This document shows, one piece after another, positions 33,922 to 47,391 of a stretch of 64,000 nt of DNA. The stretch is from Rhabditoides inermis. Lineage: Eukaryota > Nematoda > Chromadorea > Rhabditida > Rhabditidae. The stretch is from positions 785,462 to 849,461 of the forward strand of contig CAWZYM010000185.1 in assembly GCA_963966185.1 (NCBI GenBank), read 5' to 3'. The translations under genes were made by a program, and so were the position numbers. Numbering within the stretch: position 1 is the stretch's first letter; every line of letters begins with the position of its first letter. The notes beneath the pieces are model-generated. The model was not told the origin of the DNA and searched no databases. It saw only the letters and a program-made list of their open reading frames with translations.

Positions 33922-34931
33922 TCACGTTCTGCGACGGAGTCGAAGGCGGTTGATCTCGGCTTCCTGAACGAAGACTACGTTCAACCAGTAATCAGACAAC
34001 TTACCAGCTGAGCATTCCTTTCGTAGACGCGCGAGAGCTCCTGCATCAAAGACTTCGCCACCAGACAGTCGCCAGAACACTCTAAAACAGAAAATACAGT
34101 AACCTGGGAGTACTGTAGCTCTATTTTTTTCATTTAATCGCACCATTCGATCCAGGCACCTCCGCATGCCTCTCAACTAGCGCCCGGTCCACCTTGGTTC
34201 CTGAAACGAAAGTACAGTAACCTAGGAGTACTGTAGCTATATTTTCTATTCAATCGCACCATTCGTCTTTGACGACCCAGGCACGACCGCCTGCTTCTGA
34301 AGGAGCTCCCGGTTCACCTTGGTTTCTGAAACGAAAGTACAGTAACCTGGAAGTACTGTAGCTCTATTTTCTGTTTGTTCGCACTTCTGGCTTCGACGGC
34401 GAAATCGTATCCGCAGGGCGACCACGACACGAGCTGTCCCTGCACGGACATTCTAGCTATTTTTCTGAAGTTCCTGCAACATTGACGGTGGCCATGCGAT
34501 CGCGAACATCATCACCACTCACACGCTCACTTCAGTTTTAGTGATGACGACTCCATTTAGCTGCATGGCGCGAAGCAGATAGTCGGCGTCAATGCAGCCC
34601 TTGTACTGCTTGTAGATCTCGCAGCTGTCCATGCGTTTCCCCCTGAAACAGAAGGGTCATGCGCAAAAAGACGGGTCAATTTTCATGTACATACGCACCA
34701 TCGTCGCAGACTGGAAACGGATGGTAGCGCCGTCTCTTCGGGGAAGGTGGCGCGCAGCTCGTCCAACACCGTATCCCACGCTCGCTCCGACTGGTGAGCG
34801 AACGCCTTGTCGCTCTTGAATATCAGACTGAACAACACTGTTAGGAAGAAACGGGGCCGTTGTGCGTACCTGATTATGGAAGTGAACACGGCTTTCTCGA
34901 GAGCGGCGCCCACAGCAGGCGGCGGTGGCAT
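33922..34931 (-). CDS. SPK-like domain protein, unit 2 copy with fewer repeat exons
   Basis: Same gene as at 28687-30071 with splice sites retained, but with one 66-bp and one 57-bp repeat exon instead of four plus one. The predicted product is 213 aa. Loss of three blocks (375 bp) leaves the frame intact. The last codons read RRRT instead of RRNT. Confidence 0.6.
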
Positions 34932-35169
34932 CTTGACCGCACAGACGATTCGAAGCAGATGGAATGACACAATCATTTCTTGAGTCACAGATTGATCATC
35001 ATCACTCGACCCTCATGCCAATCAGATGCTAATCGACTTTAAAAATTCCAATGGACAAATGGATGAGGATCTAATAATTTACATACTGGATGTCTACACT
35101 TCATTGCCTTTTTCGCCGTACATGATCTCTTCACAGATAAAGCATTTCGTATCGATTCACTTTAACAAA

Positions 35170-35381
35170 TCGCTTCACCAACCACAACGGCGTTTATTGC
35201 AATCAATGTAAGGTGAGTTAATTTCGACGTAGTAATCGTTAACAATGTGTGTAAGTGATAAGCTGTCCCTGTGCCCTCGTCTATTTATAGGACGTGATGT
35301 GGATGCGGCCAGTGGTCGGCAGGTCGAGGCACTTGACAGGAAGGCGCATCCCCGCCTCCGAGACACGCAGTTCAAACGGCA
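35170..35381 (-). pseudogene. Inverted RING 3' fragment, unit 2
   Basis: Equivalent of 30310-30521. Confidence 0.75.
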
Positions 35382-35482
35382 TCGGGGGCGCGGGTGCGGT
35401 CACTCTACTGCGGTCTGTCTCTCACGGCAGCAGCATCTATCCACTCAAATATTACGGTAACGATGATTAAATTTTGTAATAT

Positions 35483-35485
<3 letters not shown>

Positions 35486-35554
<69 letters not shown>
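35486..35554. repeat. TA microsatellite, unit 2
   Basis: Longer than its counterpart in unit 1 (about 34 versus 16 dinucleotides). Confidence 0.9.
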
Positions 35555-35557
<3 letters not shown>

Positions 35558-35681
35558 TATGAATAAACTATAGGGAAAGTGCAATCTCATCACCCGAAAC
35601 GAGGTAAAAGTGAGTAAGAAAAACGGTCTATATGTGCCGTTTGTCACCACTTCTGAATAAGAGTTGCCCCAGCTTCATATT

Positions 35682-36436
35682 TTAGAGATTAGTGGGGTCT
35701 TGTATTTTGAGTGAACTAAAAATAGTGTCGTTTTTACTATGGAAATTTATATGATTATTTAAGCTCTTTCTGAATTGGTGTTTATCGGGAATATTTACAA
35801 CGGTTTGAGGAAGCAAGTTCCAAGTGTTAACAACCGAATGAATTATAAAAGATTGTTGAATTGTGTTTTTGGCGTTACTGTAAAGTTTATACCCATTGGA
35901 ACGGTTCCTAGATGATCTTGACTTGGAATCAATGACATCAAAAGGGTTTTCTGACTTGATATATCCATACATATAGCTATGTACTAGGGTAAGGTTGCTT
36001 TTTATTCTACGCATATATAGTTTCGAGTTGGAGAGACTCGAGACGGTTCGCGTAGCTCATTTTCGGAAATATTGCCTTTGTGAACTTTCGTTGTGTCTTT
36101 TCCAATGCATTCGTAAAAGTTTTGTTCATTAGACACAACACTTCACTGCCGTATTCGAGAATCGGTCTGATTTTGTAAATGAAGAAATTTCTGTATAAAT
36201 CTTTCGAAAAGGAGAAAGTCCGCGGAACAAGTATAGCAAGGGCAGATGCTTTTCGTACTTGTTTTGAAATATGACTGTCGGGACTGAGGTCAAAATTGAG
36301 TTGAATACCTAGATCGCGTATATTACGCACCGAACGTAAAGGTTGACCCTCACATGTGTATGAATACATAGGATTATTCTTGCCAAAATGCATACACTCA
36401 CATTTAGAAACTGACAGTTTCCTTTGTCTGTCAATA
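35682..36436 (-). mobile_element. 5'-truncated CR1-like LINE, unit 2
   Basis: Equivalent of 30786-31540 with the same frame break; it differs by a few substitutions (TFSFSKD, RIKSNLTL). Confidence 0.85.
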
Positions 36437-36590
36437 AAATAGAGCTACAGTACTCTCAGGTTACTGTATTTTCTGTTTTAGAGTGTTCTGGCGACTGTCT
36501 GGTGGCAAAGTCTCTGATGCAGGAGCTCTCGCGTGTCTACGGGAGGAATGCTCAGCTAGTGAGTTGTCTGATTTCTGGTTGAACGTAGTC
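36437..36590 (+). pseudogene. Inverted SPK-like gene exon fragment, unit 2
   Basis: Equivalent of 31541-31694. Confidence 0.75.
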
Positions 36591-36596
36591 AAACGG

Positions 36597-37201
36597 CGTG
36601 TTGCGATGGTCCGTGCGGTGCCCTCGTCTTTCGCTCCCTTCTCTCCAACCAGGCGTGCGGACACCGTGTCTGCGCCAACTGCACTGCCGGAACAGGTATG
36701 GGGTAGAGTATTGATTGATTATCGATTGATTTGAGGCACGTGTCCGTCTCGTGCGTGCTACAAGGAAGAAGAGATGATGAGCACCCAGTCTGCTTGCTCT
36801 CAGAGGGAGGAGGAGCAGTTGGTGGAGCAGCCGATGGAGCAGTGTCACCAGGAAGTGGAGACGATGACGTTCACCTCTTACATGTCGTCGTTCGCGACGC
36901 TCGCCCCGGAGACGTACCGCCTCACCTTCCAGCACAACGGACAGCAACTCGTCAAGTGCTTCGACGGAAACACGGTGTTCGGTGGGTACTGTAGAATACA
37001 GTAATCCTTTACCGTATCCCAGACGACCTGGTGGACTCTGTGTGTGCGGCTCTGGGCATCGGTGCAATGGTGCCGATCGATCTGCAGTTTGACTCTCGAG
37101 TGCCGTTTGAACTGCGTGTCTCGGAGGCGGGGATGCGCCTTCCAGTCAAGTGCCTCGACCTGCCGACCACTGGCCGCATCCACATCACGTCCTATGATTA
37201 G
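36597..37201 (+). pseudogene. 5'-truncated RING gene copy, unit 3
   Basis: Exons 3 (partial) to 5, as in unit 2. Confidence 0.75.
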
Positions 37202-37478
37202 ACGAGGGCAGAGGGACAGCTTACCACTTACACACATTGTTAACGATTACTACGTCGAAATTAACTCACCTTACATTGATTGGAATAAACGCTGTTGTGG
37301 TTGGTGTGTCGAAATGCGGATGGAAGTTGACATTTGAGTATTCAACAGAGTTTATCAAATTTCTTTCAGCGAGTATATACAACAAAATATATCAATGAAA
37401 AAAGAATCGAAATGCAGCGGAAAAAGACAGTGTGTCAATAAGGGACTACACAGGAAACAGGGACCGGTGAAGAGTTCT

Positions 37479-37694
37479 TCAGGAGAAGGGGCTGCAGAAG
37501 ATGAAGAAGACGCGAATGCGCTTGTCGAGCTCTGTCAGATCCTTGTCGTCGGAGAGAGCAGAGAGAGCAGAAGGAGCAGTCGGAGGAGCAGGAGAAGTGA
37601 CGATGGCAGCACGGTAGATCCAGGTGTCCTGCAGGTTCTCGGCACCCGAAGCGCGCAGATAGGAAGCGAAGCTGGAGAAGAGGAGAGCCGACAT
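37479..37694 (-). CDS. Conserved 71-aa protein, unit 3 copy
   Basis: Intact frame, same product as the unit 1 copy. Confidence 0.45.
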   Translation of the reverse strand: MSALLFSSFASYLRASGAENLQDTWIYRAAIVTSPAPPTAPSALSALSDDKDLTELDKRIRVFFIFCSPFS

Positions 37695-37824
37695 GGTCTG
37701 TGCCTCCCTTCTTGTGGACGCTCTTTCGTATGATGGATGCAGAGCGGTTCCGCCCCTCTCTATCCGTAGGCTATTCCCGGCTCCCGCGCAGTGAGTGCCA
37801 TCACGAGTGTTCGGTGGGTATTTT

Positions 37825-37868
37825 TTCCTCACTCCCACGACTTCATCTGAAGTCGTGGGAGTGAGGAA
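37825..37868. repeat. Perfect hairpin, unit 3
   Basis: Same 21-bp arms and TC loop as at 21215-21258. Confidence 0.85.
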
Positions 37869-38176
37869 TGCGGGGAGGTTTAGAGAGCTCGTCAGGGCTG
37901 GTTCTAGCGGTTTCCCGTCGTCTCGGATTCGTGCATCATGACTGGAGAGTCAGGGCGTCTTTCACACGTCGTCCCACCTGCACTTCTTGTGTGTCTTTCA
38001 ATTTCAACGTGTATTATATGTGACCATCATTTCGCCAGTACCCTTGAGCAAGGCGCGGTAGTAGCTCATTTTGTTTTAGTTTTTACCATTTTTTAACTTT
38101 GTCACACAATCGTATTATCACTTATTTCGCCAGTGTCCATCCGCAATTTCTCTCTATCAAACATACATGCGATAAA

Positions 38177-38178
<2 letters not shown>

Positions 38179-38243
<65 letters not shown>
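38179..38243. repeat. TA microsatellite, unit 3 (first)
   Basis: About 32 TA dinucleotides. Confidence 0.95.
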
Positions 38244-38245
<2 letters not shown>

Positions 38246-39312
38246 TGCGGTCCCGAGTTCAATCTTCTCGGCGGCCAATGATGTTCCGCTAGTCACGGTG
38301 GAAAGACGGCCACCCTCACAACTTTCGTGAGCCTCTAGTCAGAAGTCTGTGACGTCATCTGATCCAAATTCATTGCATTAATCAATGTACCCCTTGTAAG
38401 CAGCTAGCGACTTGTACTTACTCGAGAGCCTTGGGTCAGTCCCCTTATTGGCTAGGTTGTTTAACTTGAAACTGCTGATAAACAAACTTTTAACGGTACA
38501 TGCACTCGCGATATGACATGATAACTAGTGAAGAATGGCTAGTTTACTCGTAGTAGATATTCATTTCGACTAGCTAGTAACTTGCTAGGTAATGGAACGG
38601 CTTAGGAGATGAAGGGAAGAAGAGAGAAATTTGTAACGTGTGTAGCGCGCGTCAATGAGCGACCGGCAAGCGCGTGAACGATTCGACCATTCTATTTCTA
38701 AGGTTTCTAATTTAGATACATTCGTATATAACACAACATTGTTCGGCAACACATGATCTATCAGTTTCAAAAAAGCGGGAATCACAGAAACTATTTTATA
38801 ACTTCAAACCAGTGAATATTACTATGTAGTATTGTTGTATAAGTTATTTGTATTTTCAATCATGACATTCTGACTAGTGAGTTTGTGATATGTATGTTTT
38901 TTTCGTAATTCACGAATGTGAAAAAAATTTTCTTCAAAATTTGAGAAAAGGACATCCATTCTCTTTCCGAAGTACGTAAGTAAAGAGAAGAGGTTTGTCT
39001 GAATCTGATTCAACAAAAGCACATGCATAAAATATTTTTGCAGCTGACTGAAACATCAAAACAAACCTTCTCTTTCGAGTTTATGAAAATAGAACATAAA
39101 TATTATCCATTATATATTAATTTATTTATAGTGAATTATAATAAAAGTTTGGCCCATTTCACAGTCACCTCACATTATATTTTTTCTTGTTTAAAAAACA
39201 CATTTCAGAGTGATTCGAAAGAGCAGGTTTGTTTTGATATTTTAGTCAGCTGCAAAGAGATTTTATGCATTTATAAAAAGGTTTTTTTTTCAAGTTTGCA
39301 TGAAAATTTCAA

Positions 39313-42300
39313 GATGAACTTTTCTGTTTACTGCAAAAAGGTCAAATGACCTTTCCATATAATTTTTCTAGTGTTCATCAAAAAGGTCAAATGAACTTTT
39401 TTTTTGCTGCAGAAGGTCAAATGACCTTTTCAATGATCGTTCGAGTTTTCATCAAAAAGGTCAAATGAATTTTTCTGTTTACTTCAAAAAGGTCGAATGA
39501 CTATTTTAAATGATCTTTCTAGTTTTCATCAAAATAGCCAAATGAACTTTTCTGTTTGCTGCAAAAAGGTAAAATGACCTTTTCAAATGATCTCTCTAGT
39601 TTTCATCAAAATAGCCAAATGAACTTTTCTGTTTGCTGCAAAAAGGTAAAATGACCTTTTCAAATGATCTCTCTAGTTTTCATCAAAAAGGCCAAATGAA
39701 CTTTTCTGTTTGCTGCAAAAAAGTCAATTGACCACTTTAAATGATCTTTCTGTTTATAAAAAGGTTTTTTTTCTTCAAATTTGCATGAAAATTTCAAGAT
39801 GAACTTTTCTGTTTACTGCAAAAAGGTCAAATGACCTGTCCATATGATTTTTCTATTTATAAAAAGGTAATTTTTTCTAGTTTGCAAGAAAAATGGAAGA
39901 TGCACTTTTCTGTTTGCTGCATAAAGGTCAAATGACCTTTTCGGTTATCTTTCTAGTTTTCATCAAAAAAAAAACCAAATGAACTTTTTTTGATTGCTGC
40001 AAAAGGTCAAATGACCTTTTCAAATGATCTCTCTAGTTTTCATCAAAAAAGGCCAAATGAACTTTTCTGTTTGCTGCAAAAAGGTCAAATGACCTTTTCG
40101 GTTATCTTTCCAGTTTTCATCAAAAAGGTCAAATGAATTTTTCTGTTTACTTAAAGGAACAGTGGCGACTTATTTCTGCCACAACCTGCCACAACTCCTC
40201 ATTTCCACACGAGCAAAACATTTGGCGGTGACCGGAATCGAACCCGCGGAGATCGGGTGCCACAACGCAGCGCACATGCACTGAGCCAAGAAACAAGTGA
40301 CCGGGCGTTGTTTATTTGCGGTCATGTCTTCGACCCCAATTTTTGCAGTGAAGCGTTGGCGGGAAATTCAAATTTTGAGCTGCATTCTTGGCAGTGGCAG
40401 AATCGAAAATTACGCAGAATCGTCGTTCTTTCGCAAAAATTGCAAATGTGTTAGGATAATATGATTTTTAATAATACTCAGAGTCGAAAATAAGTCGCCA
40501 CTGTTGCTTTAAAAAAAGGTCAAATGACTTTTTTAAATGTACTTTCTAGTTTTCATCAAAAAAACCAAATGAACTTATTTGATTGCGGCGAAAGGTCAAA
40601 TGACCTTTTCAAATGATCTCTCTAGTTTTCATCAAAAAGGCCAAATGCACTTTTTTTTTGATTGCTGCAAAAGGTCAAATGACCTTTCCAATGATCTTTC
40701 GAGTTCTCATCAAAAAAAAAAGTCAAATGAACTTTTCTGTTTACTTCAAAAAGGTCAAAGGACTTTTTTAAATGATCTCTCTAGTTTTCATAAAAAAGGC
40801 CAAATGAACTTTTCTGTTTGCTGCAAAAAGGTCAAATGACCTTTTCGGTTATCTTTCGAGTTTTCATCAAAAAAGGCCAAATGAACTTTTCTGTTTGCTG
40901 CAAAAAGGTCAAAGGACTTTTTTAAAATGTACTTTCTAGTTTTCATCAAAAAAGGCCAAATGAATTTTTCTGTTTGCTGCAAGAAGGTCAAATGACCTTT
41001 TCAAATGATCTCTCTAGTTTTCATCAAAAAGGCCAAATGAACTTTTCTGTTTACTTCAAAAAGGTCGAATGACTTTTTTAAATGATCCTTCTAGTTTTCA
41101 TCAAAAAAGCCAAATGAACTTTTCTGTTCGCTGCAAAAGGTCAAATGACCTTTTTTATGATCTCTCTAGTTTTCATCAAAAAAGGCCAAATGAACTTTTC
41201 TGTTTGCTGCAAAAAGGTCAAATGACCTTTCCAATGATCTTTCGAGTTTTCATCAAAAAAGGTCAAATGAACTTTTCTGTTTACTTCAAAAAGGTCAAAG
41301 GACTTTTTAAAATGACCTTTCTAGTTTTCATCAAAAAAGCCAAATGAACTTTTCTGTTCGCTGCAAAAGGTCAAATGACCTTTCCAATGATCTTTCTAGT
41401 TTTCATCAAAAAGGCCAAAGGAACTTTTCTGTTTACTTCAAAAAGGTCGAATGACTTTTTTAAATGATCTTTCTAGTTTTCATCAAAAAAGCCAAATGAA
41501 CTTTTCTGTTTGCTGCAAACAGGTCAATTGACCACTTTAAATGATCTTTCTATTTATAAAAAGGTTTTTTTTCAAGTTTGCATAAAAATTGCAAGATGAA
41601 CTTTTCTGTTTACTGCAAAAAGGTCAAATGACTTGTCTATATGATTTTTCTACTTATAAAAAGGTATTTTTTCTAGTTTGCAAGACAAATGCACTTTTCT
41701 GTTTGCTGCAAATAGGTCAAATGAACTTTTCGGTTATCTTTCTAGTTTTCATCAAAAAGGCCAAATGAACTTTTTCTGATTGCTGCGAAAGGTCAAATGA
41801 CCTTTTTTTAATGATCTCTCTAGTTTTCATCAAAAAAGGCCAAATGAACTTTTCTGTTTGCTGCAAAAAGGTCAAATGACCTTTCCAATGATCTTTCGAG
41901 TTTTCATCAAAAAAGGTCAAATGAACTTTTCTGTTTACTTCAAAAAGGTCAAAGGACTTTTTTAAATGATCTTTCTAGTTTTCATCAAAAAAGCCAAATG
42001 AACTTTTCTGTTCGCTGCAAAAAGGTCAAATGACCTTTTCAAATGATCTCTCTAGTTTTCATCAAAAAGGCCAAATGAACTTTTCTGTTTGCTGCAAAAA
42101 GGTCAATTGACCACTTTAAATGATGTTTCTATTTATGAAAAGGTTTTTTTTTCAAGTTCGCATGAAAATTGCAAGATGAATTTTTCTGTTTGCTGCAAAA
42201 AGGTCAATTGACCTTTTCGGTTATCTTTCGAGTTTTCATCAAAAAGGTCAAATAATTTTTTCTGTTTACTTTAAAAAGGTCAAATGACTTTTTCAAATGA

Positions 42301-44725
42301 TCTTTCTAGTTTTCATCAAAAAGGCCAAATGAACTTTTCTGTTTGCTGCAAAAAGGTCAAATGACCTTTTCAAATGATCTTTCTAGTTTTCATCAAAAAG
42401 TCCAAATGAACTTTTTTTTATTGCTGCAAAAGGTCAAATGACCTTTTCGGTTATCTTTCGAGTTTTCATCAAAAAGGTCAAATGAATTTTTCTGTGTATT
42501 TCAAAAAGGTCAAATGACTTTTTTAAATGATCTTTCTAGTTTTCATCAAAAAATGCCAGATGAACTTTTCTGTTTGCTGAAAAAGGTCAAATGACTTTTT
42601 TAAATGATCTTTCTAGTTTTCATCAAAAGTCCAAATGAACTTTTTTTTATTGCTGCAAAAGGTCAAATGACCTTTTCGGTTATCTTTCGAGTTTTCATCA
42701 AAAAGGTCAAATGAATTTTTCTGTTTACTTCAAAAGGGTCAAATGACTTTTTCAAATTATCTTTCTAGTTTTCATCAAAAAGGCCAAATGAACTTTCCTG
42801 TTTACTGCAAAAAGGTCAAATGAACTTCCATATGAATTTTCTATTTAAAAAAGGTATTTTTTTCTAGTTTGCCAGATGAACTTTTCTGTTTGCTGCAAAA
42901 GGTCAAATGACCTTTTCGGTTATCTTTCTAATTTTTTATCAAAAAGGCCAAATGAACTTTTTTTGATTGCTGCAAAAGGTCAAATGACCTTTCCATATGA
43001 TTTTTCTAGTGTTCATAAAAAAGGTCAAATGAACTTTTCTGTTTGCTGCAAAAAGGTCAAATGACTTTTTTAAAATGATCTTTCTAGTTTTCATCAAAAA
43101 GGCCAAATGAACTTTCTATGTTTACTGCGAAAAGGTCAATTGACCACTTCAAATGATCTTTCTAGTTATAAAAAAGTAATTTTTTTTCTAGTTTGCTTTC
43201 TAGTTTGCTGAAAATTGACAGATGAACTTTTCTGTTTACTGCCAAAAGGTCAATTGATCATTTAGAAAAATCGTTCTAGTTTTCTTTACAAAGACCAATT
43301 GAAATTTTCTGTTTACTGCAAAAAGGTAAAATGACCTTTCCATATAATTTTTCTAGTGTTCATCAAAAAGGTCAAATGAACTTTTCTGTTGATTTCAAAA
43401 AGGTCAAATGACTTTTTTCAAAATGATCTCTCTAGTTTTCATAAAACAAGGCCAAATGAACTTTTCTGTTTGCTGCAAAAAGGTCAAATGACCTTTTCGG
43501 TTATCTTTCGAGCTTTCATCAAAAAAGGCCAAATGAACTTTTCTGTTTGCTGCAAAAAGGTCAAATGACTTTTTTAAAATGATCTTTCTAGTTTTCATCT
43601 AAAAGGCCAAATGAACTTTTTTTTATTGCTGCAAAAGGTCAAATGACCTTTTCGGTTATCTTTCGAGTTTTCATTAAAAAGTTCAAATGAATTTTTCTGT
43701 TTACTTCAAAAGGGTCAAATGACTTTTTTAAATGATCTTTCTAGTTTTCATCAAAAATGCCAAATGAACTTTTCTGTTTACTGCAAAAAGGTCAAATGAC
43801 CTTCCATATGAATTTTCTATTTAAAAAAAAGGTATTTTTCTCTAGTTTGCCAGATGAACTTTTCTGTTTGCTGCAAAAGGTCAAATGACCTTTTCGGTTA
43901 TCTTTCTAGTTTTTATCAAAAAGGCCAAATGAACTTTTTTTGATTGCTGCAAAAGGTCAAATGACCTTTCCATATGATTTTTCTAGTGTTCATAAAAAAG
44001 GTCAAATGAACTTTTCTGTTTGCTGCAAAAAGGTCAAATGACTTTTTTAAATGATCTTTCTAGTTTTCATCAAAAAGGCCAAATGAACTTTCTATGTTTA
44101 CTGCAAAAAGGTCAAATGACCTTTCCAATGATCTTTCTAGTTTTCATCAAAAAGGCCAAAGGAACTTTTCTGTTTACTTCAAAAAGGTCGAATGACTTTT
44201 TTAAATGATCTTTCTAGTTTTCATCAAAAAAGCCAAATGAACTTTTCTGTTCGCTGCAAAAAGGTCAAATGACCTTTTCAAATGATCTCTCTAGTTTTCA
44301 TCAAAAAGGCCAAATGAACTTTTCTGTTTGCTGCAAACAGGTCAATTGACCACTTTAAATGATCTTTCTATTTATAAAAAGGTTTTTTTTCAAGTTTGCA
44401 TAAAAATTGCAAGATGAACTTTTCTGTTTACTGCAAAAAGGTCAAATGGTAATTTTTTCTAGTTTGCAAGACAAATGCACTTTTCTGTTTGCTGCAAATA
44501 GGTCAAATGAACTTTTCGGTTATCTTTCTAGTTTTCATCAAAAAGGCCAAATGAACTTTTTCTGATTGCTGCGAAAGGTCAATTGACCTTTTTTATGATC
44601 TCTCTAGTTTTCATCAAAAAAGGCCAAATGAACTTTTCTGTTTGCTGCAAAAAGGTCAAATGACCTTTCCAATGATCTTTCGAGTTTTCATCAAAAAAGG
44701 TCAAATGAACTTTTCTGTTTACTGT
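39313..44725. repeat. Satellite array, unit 3
   Basis: Same length and, as far as read, same sequence as the unit 1 array, including the order of variant monomers. Confidence 0.92.
40151..40512. mobile_element. TTAA-flanked inverted-repeat element, unit 3
   Basis: Same element at the same place in the satellite as 23544-23905, so it was inserted before the units multiplied. Confidence 0.75.
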
Positions 44726-45292
44726 TTACAAGCACAGGTGAACTAAAACGAAAAGATTATTTGTGATCGGATAAATGATAGAAATCAAATAGGGAGAGAG
44801 GTAAGGAGGCGCAGAAAAGTGACGAACGGCAGGCGAGAGGCAGGAAAAAAAGAAACACCCACCGACGAACGAAAACAAAGAAGAAATGACATCGTCGAGA
44901 AACCAATGATCGCGTCCATCGCGTTGATGTGAAATTCGGGATGAAACTGAATTGAATCCTGTAAATTATGCAGTTGGCGGGTCTGCAATGAGGGAATGAT
45001 CCACGATCGACCGAGCGAGCTACTCAAGTCAAGGAATTGTCACCCTTCGACAATACGACAGGCATTATGCCCAACATAGCCAACATTTTATTTAAGACAT
45101 CAAGACTGTTATTTCTGCTATATGAGGTAAAATTTTTCACAATTAACACAAACGCCTATCGAATAAAAAGGAGTAAGATACAGCGAAAAGTGGAAAAAGA
45201 AAAGTGTGGGATATTTGATTGTAAGTTGTAAGTGTTAAGTTGTAAGTAGTCCTAACGAGTGAGCAGCGACGAAGCGATGAGAGCGGTTGATA

Positions 45293-46675
45293 TCACGTGT
45301 TGCGACGGAGTCGAAGGCGGTTGATCTCGGCTTCCTGAACGAAGACTACGTTCAACCAGTAATCAGACAACTCACCAGCTTGAGCATTCCTTTCGTAGAC
45401 GCGCGAGAGCTCCTGCATCAAGACGTCGCCACCAGACAGTCGCCAGAACACTCTAAAACAGAAATACAGTAACCTGGGAGTACTGTAGCTCTATTTTTTT
45501 CATTTAATCGCACCATTCGATCCAGGCACCTCCGCATGCCTCTCAACTAGCGCCCGGTCCACCTTGGTCCTGAAACGAAAGTACAGTAACCTAGGAGTAC
45601 TGTAGCTATATTTTCTATTTAATCGCACCATTCGTCTTTGACGACCCATGCACCTCACGTGCCTCTCAACTAGCTCCCGGTTCACCTTGGTTCCTGAAAC
45701 GAAAGTACAGTAACCTAGGAGTACTGTAGCTCTATTTTCTATTTAATCGCACCATTCGTCTTTGACGACGCAGGCACCACTGCTTGCTTCTGAAGCAGCG
45801 CCCTGTTCACCTTGGTTCCTGAAACGAAAGTACAGTAACCTAGGAGTACTGTAGCTATATTTTCTATTTAATCGCACCATTCGTCTTTGACGACCCAGGC
45901 ACCTCCACGTGCCCTCTCAACTAGCTCCCGGTTCACCTTGGTTCCTGAAACGAAAGTACAGTAACCTAGGAATACTGTAGCTCTATTTTCTATTAATCGC
46001 ACCATTCGTCTTTGACGACCCAGGCACGACCGCCTGCTCTGAAGGAGCTCCCGGTTCACCTTGGTTTCTGAAACGAAAGTACAGTAACCTGGAAGTACTG
46101 TAGCTCTATTTTCTGTTTGTTCGCACTTCTGGCTTCGACGGCGAAATCGTATCCGCAGGGCGACCACGACACGAGCTGTCCCCTGCACGGACATTCTAGC
46201 TATTTTTCTGAAGTTCCTGCAACATTGACGGTGGCCATGCGATCGCGAACATCATCACCACTCACACGCTCACTTCAGTTTTAGTGATGACGACTCCATT
46301 TAGCTGCATGGCGCGAAGCAGATAGTCGGCGTCAATGCAGCCCTTGTACTGCTTGTAGATCTCGCAGCTGTCCATGCGTTTCCCCCTGAAACAGAAGGGT
46401 CATGCGCAAAAAGGACGGGTCAAATTTTCATGTACATACGCACCATCGTCGCAGACTGGAGACGGATGGTAGCGCCGTCTCTTCGGGGAAGGTGGCGCGC
46501 AGCTCGTCCAACACCGTATCCCACGCTCGCTCCGACTGGTGAGCGAACGCCTTGTCGCTCTTGAATATCAGACTGAACAACACTGTTAGGAAGAAACGGG
46601 GCCGTTGTGCGTACCTGATTATGGAAGTGAACACGCTTTCTCGAGAGCGGCGCCCACAGCAGGCGGCGGTGGCAT
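45293..46675 (-). pseudogene. SPK-like gene, unit 3 copy, frame broken by small indels
   Basis: All exons of the unit 1 gene are present, with five repeat exons, but single-base changes in length break several of them: an extra T after CAGCT in the penultimate exon, CATCAAGACGTCGCC for CATCAAAGACTTCGCC, and a lost G in the first exon (AACACGCTTTC). The errors may be technical rather than biological. Confidence 0.65.
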
Positions 46676-46915
46676 CTTGACCGCACAGACGATTCGAAGC
46701 AGATGGAATGACACAATCATTTCTTGAGTCACAGATTGATCATCATCACTCGACCCTCATGCCAATCAGATGCTAATCGACTTTAAAAATTCCAATGGAC
46801 AATGGATGAGGATCTAATAATTTACATACTGGATGTCCTACACTTCATTGCCTTTTTTCGCCGTACATGATCTCTTCACAGATAAAGCATTTCGTATCGA
46901 TTCACATTAACAAAT

Positions 46916-47126
46916 CGCTTCACCAACCACAACGGCGTTTATTGCAATCAATGTAAGGTGAGTTAATTTCGACGTAGTAATCGTTAACAATGTGTGTAAG
47001 TGATAAGCTGTCCCTGTGCCCTCGTCTATTTATAGGACGTGATGTGGATGCGGCCAGTGGTCGGCAGGTCGAGGCACTTGACAGGAAGGCGCATCCCCGC
47101 CTCCGAGACACGCAGTTCAAACGGCA
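46916..47126 (-). pseudogene. Inverted RING 3' fragment, unit 3
   Basis: Equivalent of 30310-30521. Confidence 0.75.
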
Positions 47127-47230
47127 TCGGGGGCGCGGGTGCGGTCACTCTACTGCGGTCTGTCTCTCACGGCAGCAGCATCTATCCACTCAAATATTAC
47201 GGTAACGATGATTAAATTTTGTAATATGTT

Positions 47231-47262
47231 TTATATATATATATATATATATATGTATATAA
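47231..47262. repeat. Interrupted TA microsatellite, unit 3 (second)
   Basis: Short TA tract with a GTATATAATA interruption not present in the other units. Confidence 0.85.
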
Positions 47263-47391
47263 TATTCATATGAATAAACTATAGGGAAAGTGCAATCTCA
47301 TCACCCGAACGAGGTAAAAGTGAGTAAGAAAAACGGTCTATATGTGCCGTTTGTCACCACTTCTGAATAAGAGTTGCCCCAGCTTCATATT

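Larger units (their letters stand above)
31701..36596. repeat. Segmental duplication unit 2 (4.9 kb, no satellite)
   Basis: Same layout as the other units but with the hairpin, TA tract and satellite block absent. In their place is about 0.5 kb containing the ATP synthase epsilon gene. It also has only two copies of the 125-bp exon block. Confidence 0.9.
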